Below are positions 14,781-29,800 of a stretch of DNA of 64,000 nt, one piece after another; the first letter of the stretch is position 1; every line of letters starts with the position of its first letter. A program made the translations under genes and the position numbers. The stretch spans positions 47,446,999-47,510,998 of the forward strand of contig OX393552.1 in assembly GCA_947650365.1 (NCBI GenBank), written 5' to 3'. This stretch comes from Chamaelirium japonicum (Eukaryota; Streptophyta; Magnoliopsida; Liliales; Melanthiaceae). The notes under the pieces are model-generated. The model was not told where the DNA came from and made no database searches. It saw only the letters and a program-made list of their open reading frames with translations.

Positions 14781-15927
14781 TATTCGTACGATCCATTCTA
14801 TTTCATTCATACGATTCATTCTAATTCATTCGCACGATCGATTCTAATTCATTCGTACGATTCATTCTAATTCACTCGTACAATGCGTTCTAATCCATTC
14901 GTACGATCTATTCTAATTCATTCGCATGATCCATTCTAATTCATTTGACGATCCATTCAAATTCATTCGCTCGAATGTAACCATTCTAATTCATTCGTAC
15001 GATCCTTTCTAATCCATTCTAATTCTAATCCATTCGTACGATCCATTCTAATTCATTCGTATGATCCATTCTAATTCATTCTCACAAATGTATCGTGCGA
15101 ATGAATTAGAATGGATCGTACGAATGAATTAGAATGGATCGTACGAATAAATTAGAATAGATACATTCATGCAAATAAATTAGAATGGATCGTACGAATG
15201 AATTAGAATTGATCATACGAATGAATTAGAATGGATCGTACGAATGAATTAGAATGGATCGTACGAATGAATTAGAATGGATCATATGAATGAATTAGAA
15301 TGGTTACATTCGTGCGAATGAATTTGAATGGATCGTACGAATGGATTAGAATGGATCGTACGAATGAATTAGAATGGATCGTGCTAATGAATTAGAATGG
15401 ATTGTACGAATGAATTAGAATGGATACATACAAATGAATTAGAAAGGTTACATTCGTGAGAATGAAGTAGAATGGACCGTAGGAATGAATTATAATGGAT
15501 CGTACGATCCATTCTAATTCATTTGTACGATCCATTCTAATTCATTCGCACGATCCATTCTAATTCATTCGCACGAATATAACCTTTTTAATTCATTCGT
15601 ACGATCCATTCTAATTCATTCCTACGATCCATTCTAATTCATTCGCACGAATGTATCCATTCTAATTCATTTGCACGATCCATTCTAATTCATTCCTATG
15701 ATCCATTCTAATTCATTCATACGATCCATTCTAATTCATTCTCACAAATGTAACCTTTCTAATTCATTCGTACGATCCATTCTAATTCATTCGCACAAAT
15801 GTATCCATTCTAATTCATTCGTACGATCCATTCTAATACATTCGTACGTTTCATTCTAATTCATTCGCAGAAATGTATCCATTCTAATTCATTCGTTCGA
15901 TCCATTCTAATCCATTCGCATAAATAT

Positions 15928-15967
15928 ATCCATTCTAATTCATTCGTACGAATGAATTAGAATGGAT
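15928..15967. other. Y-to-P inversion junction, 40-bp perfect palindrome
   Basis: The centre lies between 15947 and 15948 in CATTCGTACGAATG. Twenty bases on each side are perfectly complementary without a spacer. Related Y-to-P junctions with one or more central mismatches lie near 6585, 9641, 47961, 56509 and 63160. Confidence 0.92.
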
Positions 15968-18900
15968 CGTACGAATGAATTAGATTGGATCGTGCCAATG
16001 AATTAGAATGGATACATTCGTGCGAATGAATTAGAATGGATCGTAGGAATGAATTAGAATGGATCGTACGAATGAATTAGAATGGATCGTACGAATGGAT
16101 TAGAATGGATCGTACGAATGGATTAGAATGGATCGTACGAATGAATTAGAAAGGTTACATTTGTGAGAATGAATTAGAATGGATCGTACGAATGAATTAA
16201 AATGGATCATAGGAATAAATTAGAATGGATCGTGCAAATGAATTAGAATGGATACATTCGTGCGCATGAATTAGAATAGATTGTAGGAATGAATTAGAAT
16301 GGATCGTACGAATGAATTAGAATGGTTACATTCATGCGAATGAATTAGAATGGATCGTACGAATGAATTAGAATGGATCGTGCGAATGAATTAGAATTGA
16401 TCATACGAATGAATTAGAATGGATCGTAGGAATGAATTAGAATGGATCGTATGAATGAATTAGAATGGTTACATTCGTGCGAATGAATTAGAATGGATCG
16501 TACGAATGGTTTAGAATGGATCGTACGAATGGATTAGAATGGATCCTACGAATGAATTAGAATGGATACATTCGAGCGAATGAATTAAAATGGATCGTAC
16601 GAATGAATTAGAATGGATCCTACGAATGGATTAGAATGGATCGTACGAATGAATTAGAATGGATCGTACGATTCATTCTAATTCATTCATACGATCCATT
16701 CTAATGCATTCGTACGACTCATTCTAATTCATTCGCACGATCCATTCTAATTCATTCGTACGATCCATTCTTATTCATTCATACGATCCATTCTAATTCA
16801 TTCGCACAATCCATTCTAATTCATTCGTACGATCCATTCTAATTCATTCGTATGATCCATTCTAACTCATTCGGTGGATCCATTCTAATTCATTCGTACG
16901 ATCCATTCTAATTCATTCGCACGATCCATTCTAATTTATTTGTACGATTCATTCTAATTCATTCGTACGATCTATTCTAATTCATTCGCACGAATGTAAC
17001 CATTCTAATTCATTCGTACGATTCATTCTAATTCATTCATATGAGCTATTCTAATTAATTCGTACTATCCATTCTAATGCATTCGTACGATTCATTCTAA
17101 TTCATTCGCATAAATCTATCCATTCTAATTCATTCGTACGATCCATTCTAATTCATTCGCATGATCCATTCTAATTCATTCGCACAAATGTATCCATTCT
17201 TATTCATTCGTATGATCCTATCTTATTCATTCATACGATCCATTCTAATTCATTTGCACGATCCATTCTAATTCATTCCTATGATCCATTCTAATTCATT
17301 CGTACGATCCATTCTAATTCATTCGCTCGAATGTATCCATTCTAATTCATTCCTACGATCCATTCTAATTCATTCATACGATCCATTCTAATTCATTCTC
17401 ACGAATGTAACCCTTCTAATTCATTTGTATGATCCATTCTAATTCATTCGTGCGATCCATTCTAATCCATTCGTACGATCCATTCTAATCCATTCGTACG
17501 ATCCATTCTAATTCATTCGCTCGAATGTATCCATTCTAATTCATTCGTACGATCCATTCTAATTCGTTCATACGATCCATTCAAATTCGTTCGTACGATC
17601 CATTCTAAAATGAATTAGAATGGATCATACGAATGAATTAAAATGGATCGTACGAATGAATTAAAATGAATTGTGCGAATGAATTAGAATGGATCGTATG
17701 AATGAATATGAATGGATCGTACGAATGAATTAGAATGGATCGTGGGAATGAATTAGAATGAATCGTACGAATGCATTAGAATGGATCGTACGAATGAATT
17801 AGAATAGCTCATACGAATGAATTAGAATGAATCGTACGAATGAATTAGAATGGTTACATTCGTGCGAATGAATTAGAATAGATCATACGAATGAAATAGA
17901 ATGGATCGTACAAATGAATTAGAATGGATCGTGCGAATGAATTAGAATGGTTACATTCGTGCGAATGAATTAGAATGGATACATTCATGCGAATGAATTA
18001 GAATGGATCGTACGAATGAATTAGAATGGATCGTACGAATGAATTAGAATGGATACATTCGTGCAAATGAATTAGAATGGATCGTACGAATGAATTAGAA
18101 TGGATCGTGCAAATGAATTAGAATTGAACATACGAATTAATTAGAATGGATCGTACGAATGAATTAGAATAGATACATACGTGCGAATGAATTAGAATGG
18201 ATCGTACAAATGAATTAGAATGGATCGGACGAATAAATTAGAATGGATCGTACGATTCATTCTAATTCATTCGTACGATCCATTCAAATGCATTCGTACA
18301 ATTAATTCTAATTCATTCGCACGATCCATTCTAATTCATTCGTACGATCCATTCTAATTCATTCGTATGATCCATTCTAATTCATTCATACGATCCATTC
18401 TAATTCATTCGTATGATCCATTCTAACTCATTCGGTGGATCCATTCTAATTCATTCGTACGATCCATTCTAATTCATTCACACGAATGTATCCATTCTAA
18501 TTCATTCGTACGATCCATTCTAATTCATTCATACGATTCATTCTAATTCATTCGCACGATCCATTCTAATTTATTCCTACGATCTATTCTAATTCATTCG
18601 CTCGAATGTATCAATTCTAATTCATTCGTTCGATTCATTCTAATTCATTCGTACGATCCATTCAATTTCATTCGCATGATCCATTCTAATTCATTCGTAC
18701 GATCCATTCATATTCATTCTCACGAATGTAACCTTTCTAATTCATTTGTATGATCCATTCTAATTCATTCGTACGATCCATTCTAATTCATTCGCACGAA
18801 TCCGTTCTAATTCATTCGTACGATTCATTCTAATTCATTCGCACGATCCATTCTAATTCATTTGCACGATCCATTCTAATTCATTCCTATGATCCATTCT

Positions 18901-21900
18901 AATTTGTTCGTAGGATCCATTCTAATTCGTTCGTACGATCCATTCTAATGCATTCGTACGATTCATTCTAATTCATTCGCACGATCCATTCTAATTCATT
19001 CGTATGATCCATTCTAATTCATTCCTACGATCTATTGTAATTCATTCGCTCGAATGTAAACTTTCTAATTCATTCGTTCGATCCATTCTAATTCATTCGC
19101 ACGAATGTAACCTTTCTAATTCATTCATACGATCCATTCTTATTCATTCATACGATCCATTCTAATTCATTTGTACGATCTATTCTAATTCATTCTCACA
19201 AATGTAACCTTTCTAATTCATTTGTACGATCCATTCTAATTCATTCGCACAAATGCATCGATTCTAATTCATTCGTACAATGCGTTCTAATCCATTCGTA
19301 CGATCCATTCTAATCCATTTGTACGATCCATTCTAATTCATTCGCACTAATGTAACCATTCTAATTCATTCATATGATCCATTCTAATTCATTCGTACGA
19401 TCCTTTCTAATTCATTCGTATGATCCATTCTAATTCATTCGTACGATCCATTCTAATTAATTCGCATGATCCATTCTAATTCATTCTAATTCATTCGTAC
19501 GATCCATTCTAATTCATTCGCTCGAATGTATCCATTCTAATTTATTCGTACGATCCATTCTAATTCGTTCATATGATCCATTCTAATTCGTTCGCACGAT
19601 CTATTCTAATTCATTCGTACGATCTATTCTAATTCATTCGCATGATCCATTCTAATTCATTCGTACGATCTATTCTAATTCATTCGTACAATCCATTCCA
19701 ATTCATTCGTACGATGCAATCTAGTTCATTCGCACAAATGTATCTATTCTAATTCATTCGTACAATGCGTTCTAATCCATTTGTACGATCCATTCTAATC
19801 CATTCGTACGATCCATTCTAATTCATTCGCACGAATGTAACCATTTTAATTCATTCATATGATCCATTCTAATTCATTCGTATGATCCATTCTAATTCAT
19901 TCCTGTGATCCATTCTAATTCATTCGTACGATCCATTCTAATTCATTCGCTCGAATGTATCCATTCTAATTCATTCGTACGATCCATTCTAATTCGTTCA
20001 TACGATCCATTCTAATTCGTTCGTACGATCCATTCGAATTCGTTCGTACGATCCATTCTAATTCATTCGCACGATCCATTCTAATTCATTCGTATGATCC
20101 ATTCTAATTCATTCCTATGATCTATTCTAATTCATTCGCTCGAATGTATCCATTCTAATTCATTCGTTCGATCCATTCTAATTCATTCGTACGATCCATT
20201 CAAATTCATTCGCATGATCCATTCTAATTCTTTCGTACGATCCATTCTAATTCATTTGTATGATCCATTCTAATGCATTCGTACGATCCATTCTAATCCA
20301 TTCGTATGATCTATTCTAATTCATTTGTACGATCTATTCTAATTCATTCGCATGATCCATTCTAATTCATTCGTACGATCCATTCTAATTCATTCGTACA
20401 ATCCATTCAAATTCATTCGTACGATGCAATCTAATGCATTCGCACGAATATATCCATTCGAATTCATTCGTACGATCCTTTCTAATTCATTCGCACGAAT
20501 GTATCCATTCTAATTCATTTGCACTATCCATTCTAATTCATTCCTATGATCCATTCTAATTCATTCGTACGATCCATTCTAATTCTTTCACTCGAATGTA
20601 TCCATACTAATTCATTCGTACGATCCATTCTAATTCGTTCATACGATCCATTCTAATTCGTTCGTACGACCCATTCTAATTCATTCGTACGATCCATTCT
20701 AATCCATTCGTACGATCCATTCTAGTTCATTCGTACAAATGTATCTATTCTAATTCATTCGTACAATGCGTTCTAATCCATTCGTACGATCCATTCTAAT
20801 CCATTCGTACGATCCATTCTAATCCATTCGTATGATCCATTCTAATTCATTCGTACGATCTATTCTAATTCATTTGCATGAATGTATCCATTCTAATTTA
20901 TTAGTATGATCCATTCTAATTCATTCCTACGATCCATTCTAATTCATTCGCACGAATGTATCCATTCTAATTCATTTGCACGATCCATTCTAATTCATTC
21001 CTATGATCCATTCTAACTCATTCGTACGATCCATTCTAATTCATTCGCTCGAATATATCCATTCTAATTCATTCGTACGATCTATTCTAATTCATTCGCA
21101 CGAATGTATCCATTCTAATTCATTCATACGATCCATTCTAATTCATTCGCATGATCCATTTTAACTCATTCGATGGATCCATTCTAATTCATTCGTACGA
21201 TCCATTCTAATTCATTCGCACGATCCATTCTTATTTATTTGTACGATCCATTCTAATTCATTCGTACGATCTATTCTAATTCATTCGAATGATCCAATCT
21301 AATTCATTCGTACGATCCATTCTAATTCATTCATATGATCCATTCTAATTCATTCGTACGATCCATTCTAATTCATTTGCATGAACGTATCCATTCGAAT
21401 TCATTCGTACGATCCATTCCAATTCATTCGTATGATCCATTCTAATTCATTCATGCAATCCATTCTAATTCATTCATACGATCCATTCTAAATCAATTAT
21501 ACGATCCATTCTAATTCATTCGCATGATACATTCACGAGAATGAATTAGAATGGATCGTACGAATAAATTAGAATGGATACATTCGTGCGAATGAATTAG
21601 AATAGATCGTACAAATAAATTAGAATGGATCGTACGAATGACTTAGAATGGATCATGCAAATGAATTAGAATGGATTATACGAATGAATTAGAATGGATA
21701 CATTTGTGCGAATGAATTAGAATGGATCGTACGAATTGATTAGAATGGATCGTACGAATGAATTAGAATGGATCATACGAACGAATTAGAATGGTTACAT
21801 TCGTGCGAATGAATTAGAAAGGATCGTACGAAAGGATTAGAATGGATCGTACGAATGGATTAGAATGGATCGTACGAATGAATTAGAATGGATCGTACAA

Positions 21901-23657
21901 ATGAATTAGAATGGTTACATTTGTGAGAATGAATTAGAATGGATCGTACGAATGGATTAGAATGGATCGTACGAATGGATTAGAATGGATCATACAAATG
22001 AATTAGAAAGGTTACATTCGTGAGAATAAATTAGAATGGATAGTGCGAATGAATTAGAATTGATCATACGAATGAATTAGAATGGATCGTACGAATGAAT
22101 TAGATTGCATCGTACAATCCATTCTAATTCATTCACATGATCCATTCTAATTCATTCGTATGATCAATTCTAATTCATTCGCACGATCCATTCTAATTCA
22201 TTCATACGATCCATTCTAATTCATTCGTACGAATGTAACCATTCTAATTCATTCGTACGATCCATTCTAATTCATTCGTACTAATGTAACCTTTCTAATT
22301 CGTTCGTACGATCCATTTTAATTCATTCGTACGATCCATTCTAATTCATTCCTACGATCCATTCTAATTCATTCGCTCGAATGTATCCATTCTAATTCAT
22401 TCGTACGATCCATTCTAATTCATTCGTACGATCCATTCTAATTCATTCTCACAAATGTAACCTTTCTAATTCATTTGTATGATCCATTTTAATTCATTCG
22501 TACGATCCATTCTAATTCGTTCGTACGATCCATTCTAATTCATTCGCACGATCCATTCTAATTCATTCGTACGATCTATTCTAATTCATTCGCATGATCC
22601 ATTCTAATTCATTCGTACGATCCATTCTAATTCATTCGTACAATTCATTCAAATTCATTCGTACGATGCAATCTAATTCATTCGCACAAATGTATCTATT
22701 CTAATTCATTCGTAAAATGTGTTCTAATCCATTCGTACGATCCATTCTAATCCATTCGTACGATCTATTCTAATTCATTCGCACGAATGTAACCATTCTA
22801 ATTCATTCATATAATCCATTCTAATTCATTCGTACGATCCATTCTAATTCATTCGTATGATCCATTCTAATTCATTCGTACGATCCATTCTAATTCATTT
22901 GCATGAATGTATCCATTCAAATTTATTTGTACGATCCAGTCTAATTCATTCGTACGATCCATTCTAATTTATTTGCACGAATATATCCATTCTAATTCAT
23001 TCGTACGATCCTTTCAAATTCATTCGCATGATCCATTCTAATTCTTTCATATGATCCATTCTAATTCATTCGCACGAATGTATCCATTCTAGTTCATTCG
23101 TACGCTCCATTCTAATTCATTCGTATGCTCCATTTTTATTCATCGCACAAATGTATGCATTCTAATTTATTCGTATGATCCATTCAAATTCAATCGTATG
23201 ATCCATTCTAATTCATTCGCACAAATGTATCCATTTTAATTCATTCGTATGATCCATTCTAATTTATTCATACGATCCATTCTAACTCATTCGCACGATC
23301 CATTCTAATTCATTCGTACGATCCATTCTAATTCATTCGCATGAATATATCTATTCTAATTCATTCGTATGATCCATTCTAATTTATTCGCACGATCTAT
23401 TCTAATTCAATGTACGATCCATTCTAATTCATTCGTACGATCCATTCTAATTCATTCGCACGAATGTATCATACGAATGAATTAGAATGGATCATGCGAA
23501 TGAATTAAAATGGATCGTACGAATGAATTAGAATGGATTGTACAAATGAATTAGAAAGGTTACATTTGTGAGAATGAATTAGAATGGATCGTACGAATGA
23601 ATTAGAATGGATCGTACGAATGGATTAGAATGGATCGTACGAATGAATCAGAATGGA

Positions 23658-23855
23658 TCATACAAATGAATTAGAAAGGTTACATTCGTGAGAATGAATT
23701 AGAATGGATCGTACGAATGAATTAGAATGGATCATGCGAATGAATTTGAATGCTTCGTACGAATGAATTTGAATGGATCGAACGAATGAATTAGAATGGA
23801 TACATTCGAGCGAATGAATTAGAATAGATCGTCGGAATGAATTAGAATGGATCAT
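23658..23855 (+). repeat. Higher-order module K, copy in 15-kb unit 1
   Basis: Same monomer order as the copy at 8267, with GAATGCTTCG in place of GAATGGATCG in the third monomer. This mark is shared with 38682 and so dates from before the 15-kb duplication. The reverse-strand open frame is again satellite-derived and is not annotated as coding. Confidence 0.85.
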
Positions 23856-26800
23856 ACGAATGAATTAGAATGGATCGTGCGAATGAATTAGAATGGATTG
23901 TACGAATGAATTAGAATGGATACATTCGTGCGAATGAATTAGAATGGATCGGATGAATGAATTAGAATGGATCGTACGATTCATTCTAATTCATTCGTAC
24001 GATCCATTCTAAGGCATTTGTACGATTCATTCTAATTCATTCGCACGATCCATTCTAATTCATTCGTATGGTCCATTCTAATTTATTTGCACGAATATAC
24101 GATCCATTCTAATTTATTCGAAAGAATGTATCCATTCTAATTCATTCGTACAATCCATTCTAATTTATTCGTACAAATGTATCCATTCTAATTCATTCGT
24201 ACGATCCATTCTAATTCATTCGTACGATTCATTCTAATTCATTCGCACGATCCATTCTAATTTATTCTCACAAATATAACCTTTCTAATTCATTTGTACG
24301 ATCCATTCTAATTCATTCGTACGATCCATTCTAACCCATTCGTACGATCCATTCAAATCCATTCGTTCGATCTATTCTAATTCATTCGCACGAATGTAAC
24401 CATTCTAATTCATTCGTACGATCCATTCTAATTCATTCCTACGATCCATTCTAATTCATTCGCACGAATGTATCCATTCTAATTCATTTGCACGATCCAT
24501 TCTAATTCATTCCTACGATTCATTCTAATTCATTCGCTCGAATGTATCCATTCTAATTCATTCGTACGATCCATTCTAATTCATTCGCACGATCCATTCT
24601 AATTCATTCGTACGATCCATTCTAATTCGTTCATACGATCCATTCTAATTCGTTCGTACGATCCATTCTAATTCGTTCGTACGATTCATTCAAATTCATT
24701 CGTACGATCCTTTCTAATGCATTCGTACGATTCATTCTAATTTATTCGTACGATCCATTTTAATTCATTCGTATGATCCATTCTAATTCGTTAGTACGAT
24801 TCATTCTAATTTATTCGTACGATCCATTCTAATTCGTTCATACGATCCATTCTAATTCGTTCGTACGATCCATTCTAATTCGTTCGTACGATCCATTCTA
24901 ATTCGTTCGTACGATCCATTCTAATTCGTTCGTACGATTCATTCTAATTCATTCGTACGATCAATTCTAATGCATTCATACGATTCATTCTAATTCATTC
25001 GTACGATCCATTTTAATTCATTCGCATGAACCATTCTAATTCATTCGTATGATACATTCATGCGAATGAATTAGAATGGATCGTACGAATGAATTAGAAT
25101 GGATCGTACGAATGAATTAGAATAGATCGTGCGAATAAATTAGAATGGATCATACGAATGAATTAGAATAGATATATTCATGCGAATGAATCTGAATGGA
25201 TTGTATGAATGAATTAGAATGGATCGTACGAATGAATTAGAATGGATCGTACGAATAGATTAGAATGGATCGGACGAATGAATTAGAATGGATCTTACGA
25301 ATGAATTAGAATGGATCATACAAATGAATTAGAAAGGTTACATTCATGAGAATGAATTAGAATGGATCGTACGAATGAATTAGAATGGATCATGCAAATG
25401 AATTTGAATGGATCGTACTAATGAATTAGAATGGATCGAACGAATAAATTAGAATGGATACATTCGAGCGAATGAATTAGAATAGATCATAGGAATGAAT
25501 TAGAATGGATTATACGAATGAATTAGAATGGATCGTGCGAATGAATTAGAATGGATTGTACAAATGAATTAGAATGGATACATTCATGCGAATGAATAAG
25601 GATGGATCGTACGAATGCGTACGATCCATTCTAATTCATTTGTACGATCCATTCTAATCCATTCATACGATCCATTCTAATCCATTCGTACGATCCATTC
25701 TAATTCATTCGTACGATCTATTCTAATTCATTCTCACAAATGTAACATTTCTAATTCATTTGTACGATCCAGTCTAATTCATTCGTACGATCCATTCTAA
25801 TCCATTCGTACGATCCATTCTAAACCATTCGTACGATCCATTCTAATTCATTCGCACGAATGTAACCATTCTAATTCATTCGTACGATCCAGTCTAATTC
25901 ATTCGCACGAATGTATCCATTCTAATTCATTTGCACGATCCATTCTAATTCATTCCTATGATCCATTCTAATTCATTCGTACGATCCATTCTAATTCATT
26001 CGCTTGATCCATTCTAATTCATTCGTATGATCCATTCTAATTCATTCTCACAAATGTAACCTTTCTCATTCATTTGTACGATCCATTCTAATTCATTCCT
26101 ACGATCCATTCTAATTCATTCGCACGAATGTATCCATTCTAATTCATTTGCACGATCCATTCTAATTCATTCCTATGATCCATTCTAATTCATTCGTACG
26201 ATCCATTCTAATTCATTTGCTCGAATGTATCCATTCTAATTCATTCGTACGATCCATTCTAATCCATTCGTACGATCCATTCTAATTCATTCGTACAATG
26301 CGTTCTAATTCATTCGCACAATCCGTTCTAATTCATTCGCACAATCCATTCTAATTCATTCGCATGAATGTTTCCATTCTAATTCATTCGCACGATCCAT
26401 TCTTATTAATTCGCACAAATGTATCCATTCTAATTCATTCGTACGATCCATTCAAATTCAATCGTATGATCCATTCTAATTCATTCGCGCAAATGTATCC
26501 ATTTTAATTCATTCGTACGATCCATTCTAATTTATTCATACGATCCATTCTAATTCATTCGCACGATCCATTCTAATTCATTCGTACGATCCATTCTAAT
26601 TCATTCGCATGAATATATCTATTCTAATTCATTCGTATGATCCACCCTAATTTATTCGCACGATCTATTCTAATTCATTCGTACGATCCATTCTAATTCA
26701 TTCGTACGATCCATTCTAATTCATTCGCACGAATGTATCATACGAATGAATTAGAATGGATCATGCGAATGAATTAAAATGGATCGTACAAATGAATTAG

Positions 26801-29800
26801 AATGGATAGTGCGAACGAATTAGAATGGATTGTACGAACAAATTAGAATGGATCGTATGAATAAATTAGAATGGATCGTACGAATGGATTAGAATGGATC
26901 GTACGAATGGATCATGCGAATGAATTAGAATGGATCGTAGGAATGAATTAGAATGGATACATTCGTACGAATGAATTAGAATGGATACATTCGTACGAAT
27001 GAATTAGAATGGATTGTGCGAATGAATTAGAACGGATTGTGCGAATGAATTAGAATGGATCGTGCGAATGAATTAGAATGGATCGTATGAATGAATAAGA
27101 ATGGATCGTACGAATTAATTAGGATGGATACATTCGAGCGAATGAATTAGAATGTATTAGAATGGATCGTACGAATGAATTAGAATGGATCGTACGAATG
27201 AATTAGAATGGATCGTACGAATGAATTAGAATGGATCGTACGAATGGATTAGAACGCATTGTACGAATGAATTAGAAAGGATCGTACGAATGGATTAGAA
27301 TGGATCGTACGAATGAATTAGAATGGATCGTACGAATAAATTAGAATGGATACATTCGAGCGAATGAATTAGAATAGATCGTAGGAATGAATTAGAATGG
27401 ATCGTACGAATGAATTAGAATGGATCGAGCGAATGAATTAGAATGGATCGTACGAATGAATTAGAATAGATCGTGCGAATGAATTTGAATGGATCGTACG
27501 AATGAATTAGAATGGATCGAATGAATGAATTAGAATGGATACATTTGTGCGAATGAATTAGAATGGATCGTGCGAATGAATTAGAATGGATCGAACAAAT
27601 GGATTAGAATGAATCGTACGAATGAATTAGAATGGATCATGCGAATGAATTAGAATGGATAGTACGAATGAATTAGAATGGATCGAACGAATGAATTAGA
27701 ATGGATACATTCATACAAATGAATTATAATGGATCGTACGAATGAATTAGAATGGATCATACGAATGAATTAGAATGGATCGTACGAATGGATTAGAATG
27801 GATCGTACGATTGGATTAGAACTCATTGTACGAATGAATTAGAATAGATACATTTGTACGAATGAATTAGAATGGATCGTACGAATGGATTAGAATGGAT
27901 CATGCAAATGAATTAGAATGGATAAATTCGTGCGAATGAATTAGAATGGATCGTAGGAATAAATTAGAAAGGATCGTACGAATAAATTAGAATGGATCAT
28001 GCGAATGAATTTGAATGGATCATACGAATGAATTAGAATGGATCGAACGAATGAATTAGAATGGATTGTGTGACTGAATTAGAATGGATACATTCGTGCG
28101 AATGAATTAGAATGGATCGTACAAATGAATTAGAATGGATCGTACGAATGAATTAGAATGGATCGTAGGAATGAATTAGATTGGATCGTACGAATGAATT
28201 AGAATGGTTACATTCGTGCGAATGAATTAGAATGGATCGTACGAATGGATTAGAATGGATCGTACGAATGAATTAGAATGGATCGTACAAATGAATTAGA
28301 AAGGTTACATTTGTGAGAATGAATTAGAATGGATCGTATGAATGAATTAGAATGGATCGTACGAATGAATTAGAATGGATACATTCGAGCGAATGAATTA
28401 GCATGGATCGTACGAATGAATTAGAATGGATCATAGGAATGAATTAGAATGGATCGTGCAAATGAATTAGAATGGATATATTCGTGCGAATGAATTAGAA
28501 TGGATCGTAGGAATGAATTGGAATGGATCGTACAAATGAATTAGAAAGGTTATATTTATGCGAATGAATTAGAATGGATCGGACGAATGAATTAGAATGG
28601 ATACATTTGTGCGAATGAGTTAGAATGGATTAGAATGGATACATTCGTGTGAATGAATTAGAATGGATCGTGTGATTGAATTAGAATGGATCGTACGAAT
28701 GAATTAGAATGGATCGTATGAATGAATTAGAATGGATCATATGAATGAATTAGAATGGATCGTACGAATAAATTAGAATGGATCGTAAGAATGAATTAGA
28801 ATGGATCGTACGAATGAATTAGAATGGATCGTACGAATGAATTAGAATGGATCATACGAATGAATTAGAATGAATCATAGGAATGAATTAGAATGGATCG
28901 TGCAAATGAATTAGAATGGATACATTCGTGCGAATGAATTAAAATGGATACATTCTAATTCATTTGCACGATCCATTCTAATTCATTCGTACGATCTATT
29001 CTAATTCATTCGCACGAATGTATCCATTCTAATGCATTCGTACGATCCATTCTAATTCATTCGTACGATCCATTCTAATTCATTCACTCGAATGTATTCA
29101 TTCTAATTCATTCGTACGATCCATTCTAATTTGTTCATACGATCCATTCTAATTCGTTCGTACGATCCATTCTAATTCGTTCGTACGATACATTCTAATT
29201 CATTCGCACGATCCATTCTAATTCATTTGTACGATCCCTTTTAATTCATTCGCATGATCCATTCTAATTCATTCGTATGATACATTCGTGCGAATGAATT
29301 AGAATGGATCGTACGAATGAATTAGAATGGATCGTACGAACGAATTAGAATGGATCGTATGAACGAATTAGAATGGATCGTACGAATGAATTAGAATGGA
29401 TACATTCGAGCGAATGAATTAGAATGGATCGTACGAATGAATTAGAATGAATCGTACGAATGGATTAGAATGGATCGTACGAATGAATTAGAATGGATCA
29501 TACAAATGAATTAGAAAGGTTATATTCGTGAGAATGAATTAGAATGGATCGTACGAATGAATTAGAATGGATCATATGAATGAATTAGAATGGATACATT
29601 CGAGCGAATGAATTAGAATAGATCGTACGAATGAATTAGAATGGATCATAGGAATGAATTTGAATGGATCGTGCAAATGAATTAGAATGGATACATTGTT
29701 GCGAATGAATTAGAATGGATCGTAGGAATGAATTAGAATGGATCGTATGAATGAATTAGAACGGATCGTGCGAATGAATTAGAATGGATCGTACGAATGA

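Larger units (their letters stand above)
1..16779. repeat. Mosaic satellite left of the 15-kb duplication
   Basis: This region is satellite only. Block map (P/Y as in the summary, end coordinates): P 179, Y 1417, P 1936, Y 3255, P 3404, Y 4652, P 4692, Y 4879, P 5045, Y 6584, P 7038, Y 7440, P 8527, Y 9641, P 10482, Y 10528, P 10596, Y 11548, P 11655, Y 11866, P 12836, Y 12897, P 13212, Y 14395, P 14765, Y 15092, P 15504, Y 15949, P 16668, then Y into the 15-kb unit. Blocks are shorter and more varied than in the duplicated units. The same variant monomers occur in both orientations, so flipping continued after the variants arose. Confidence 0.85.
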
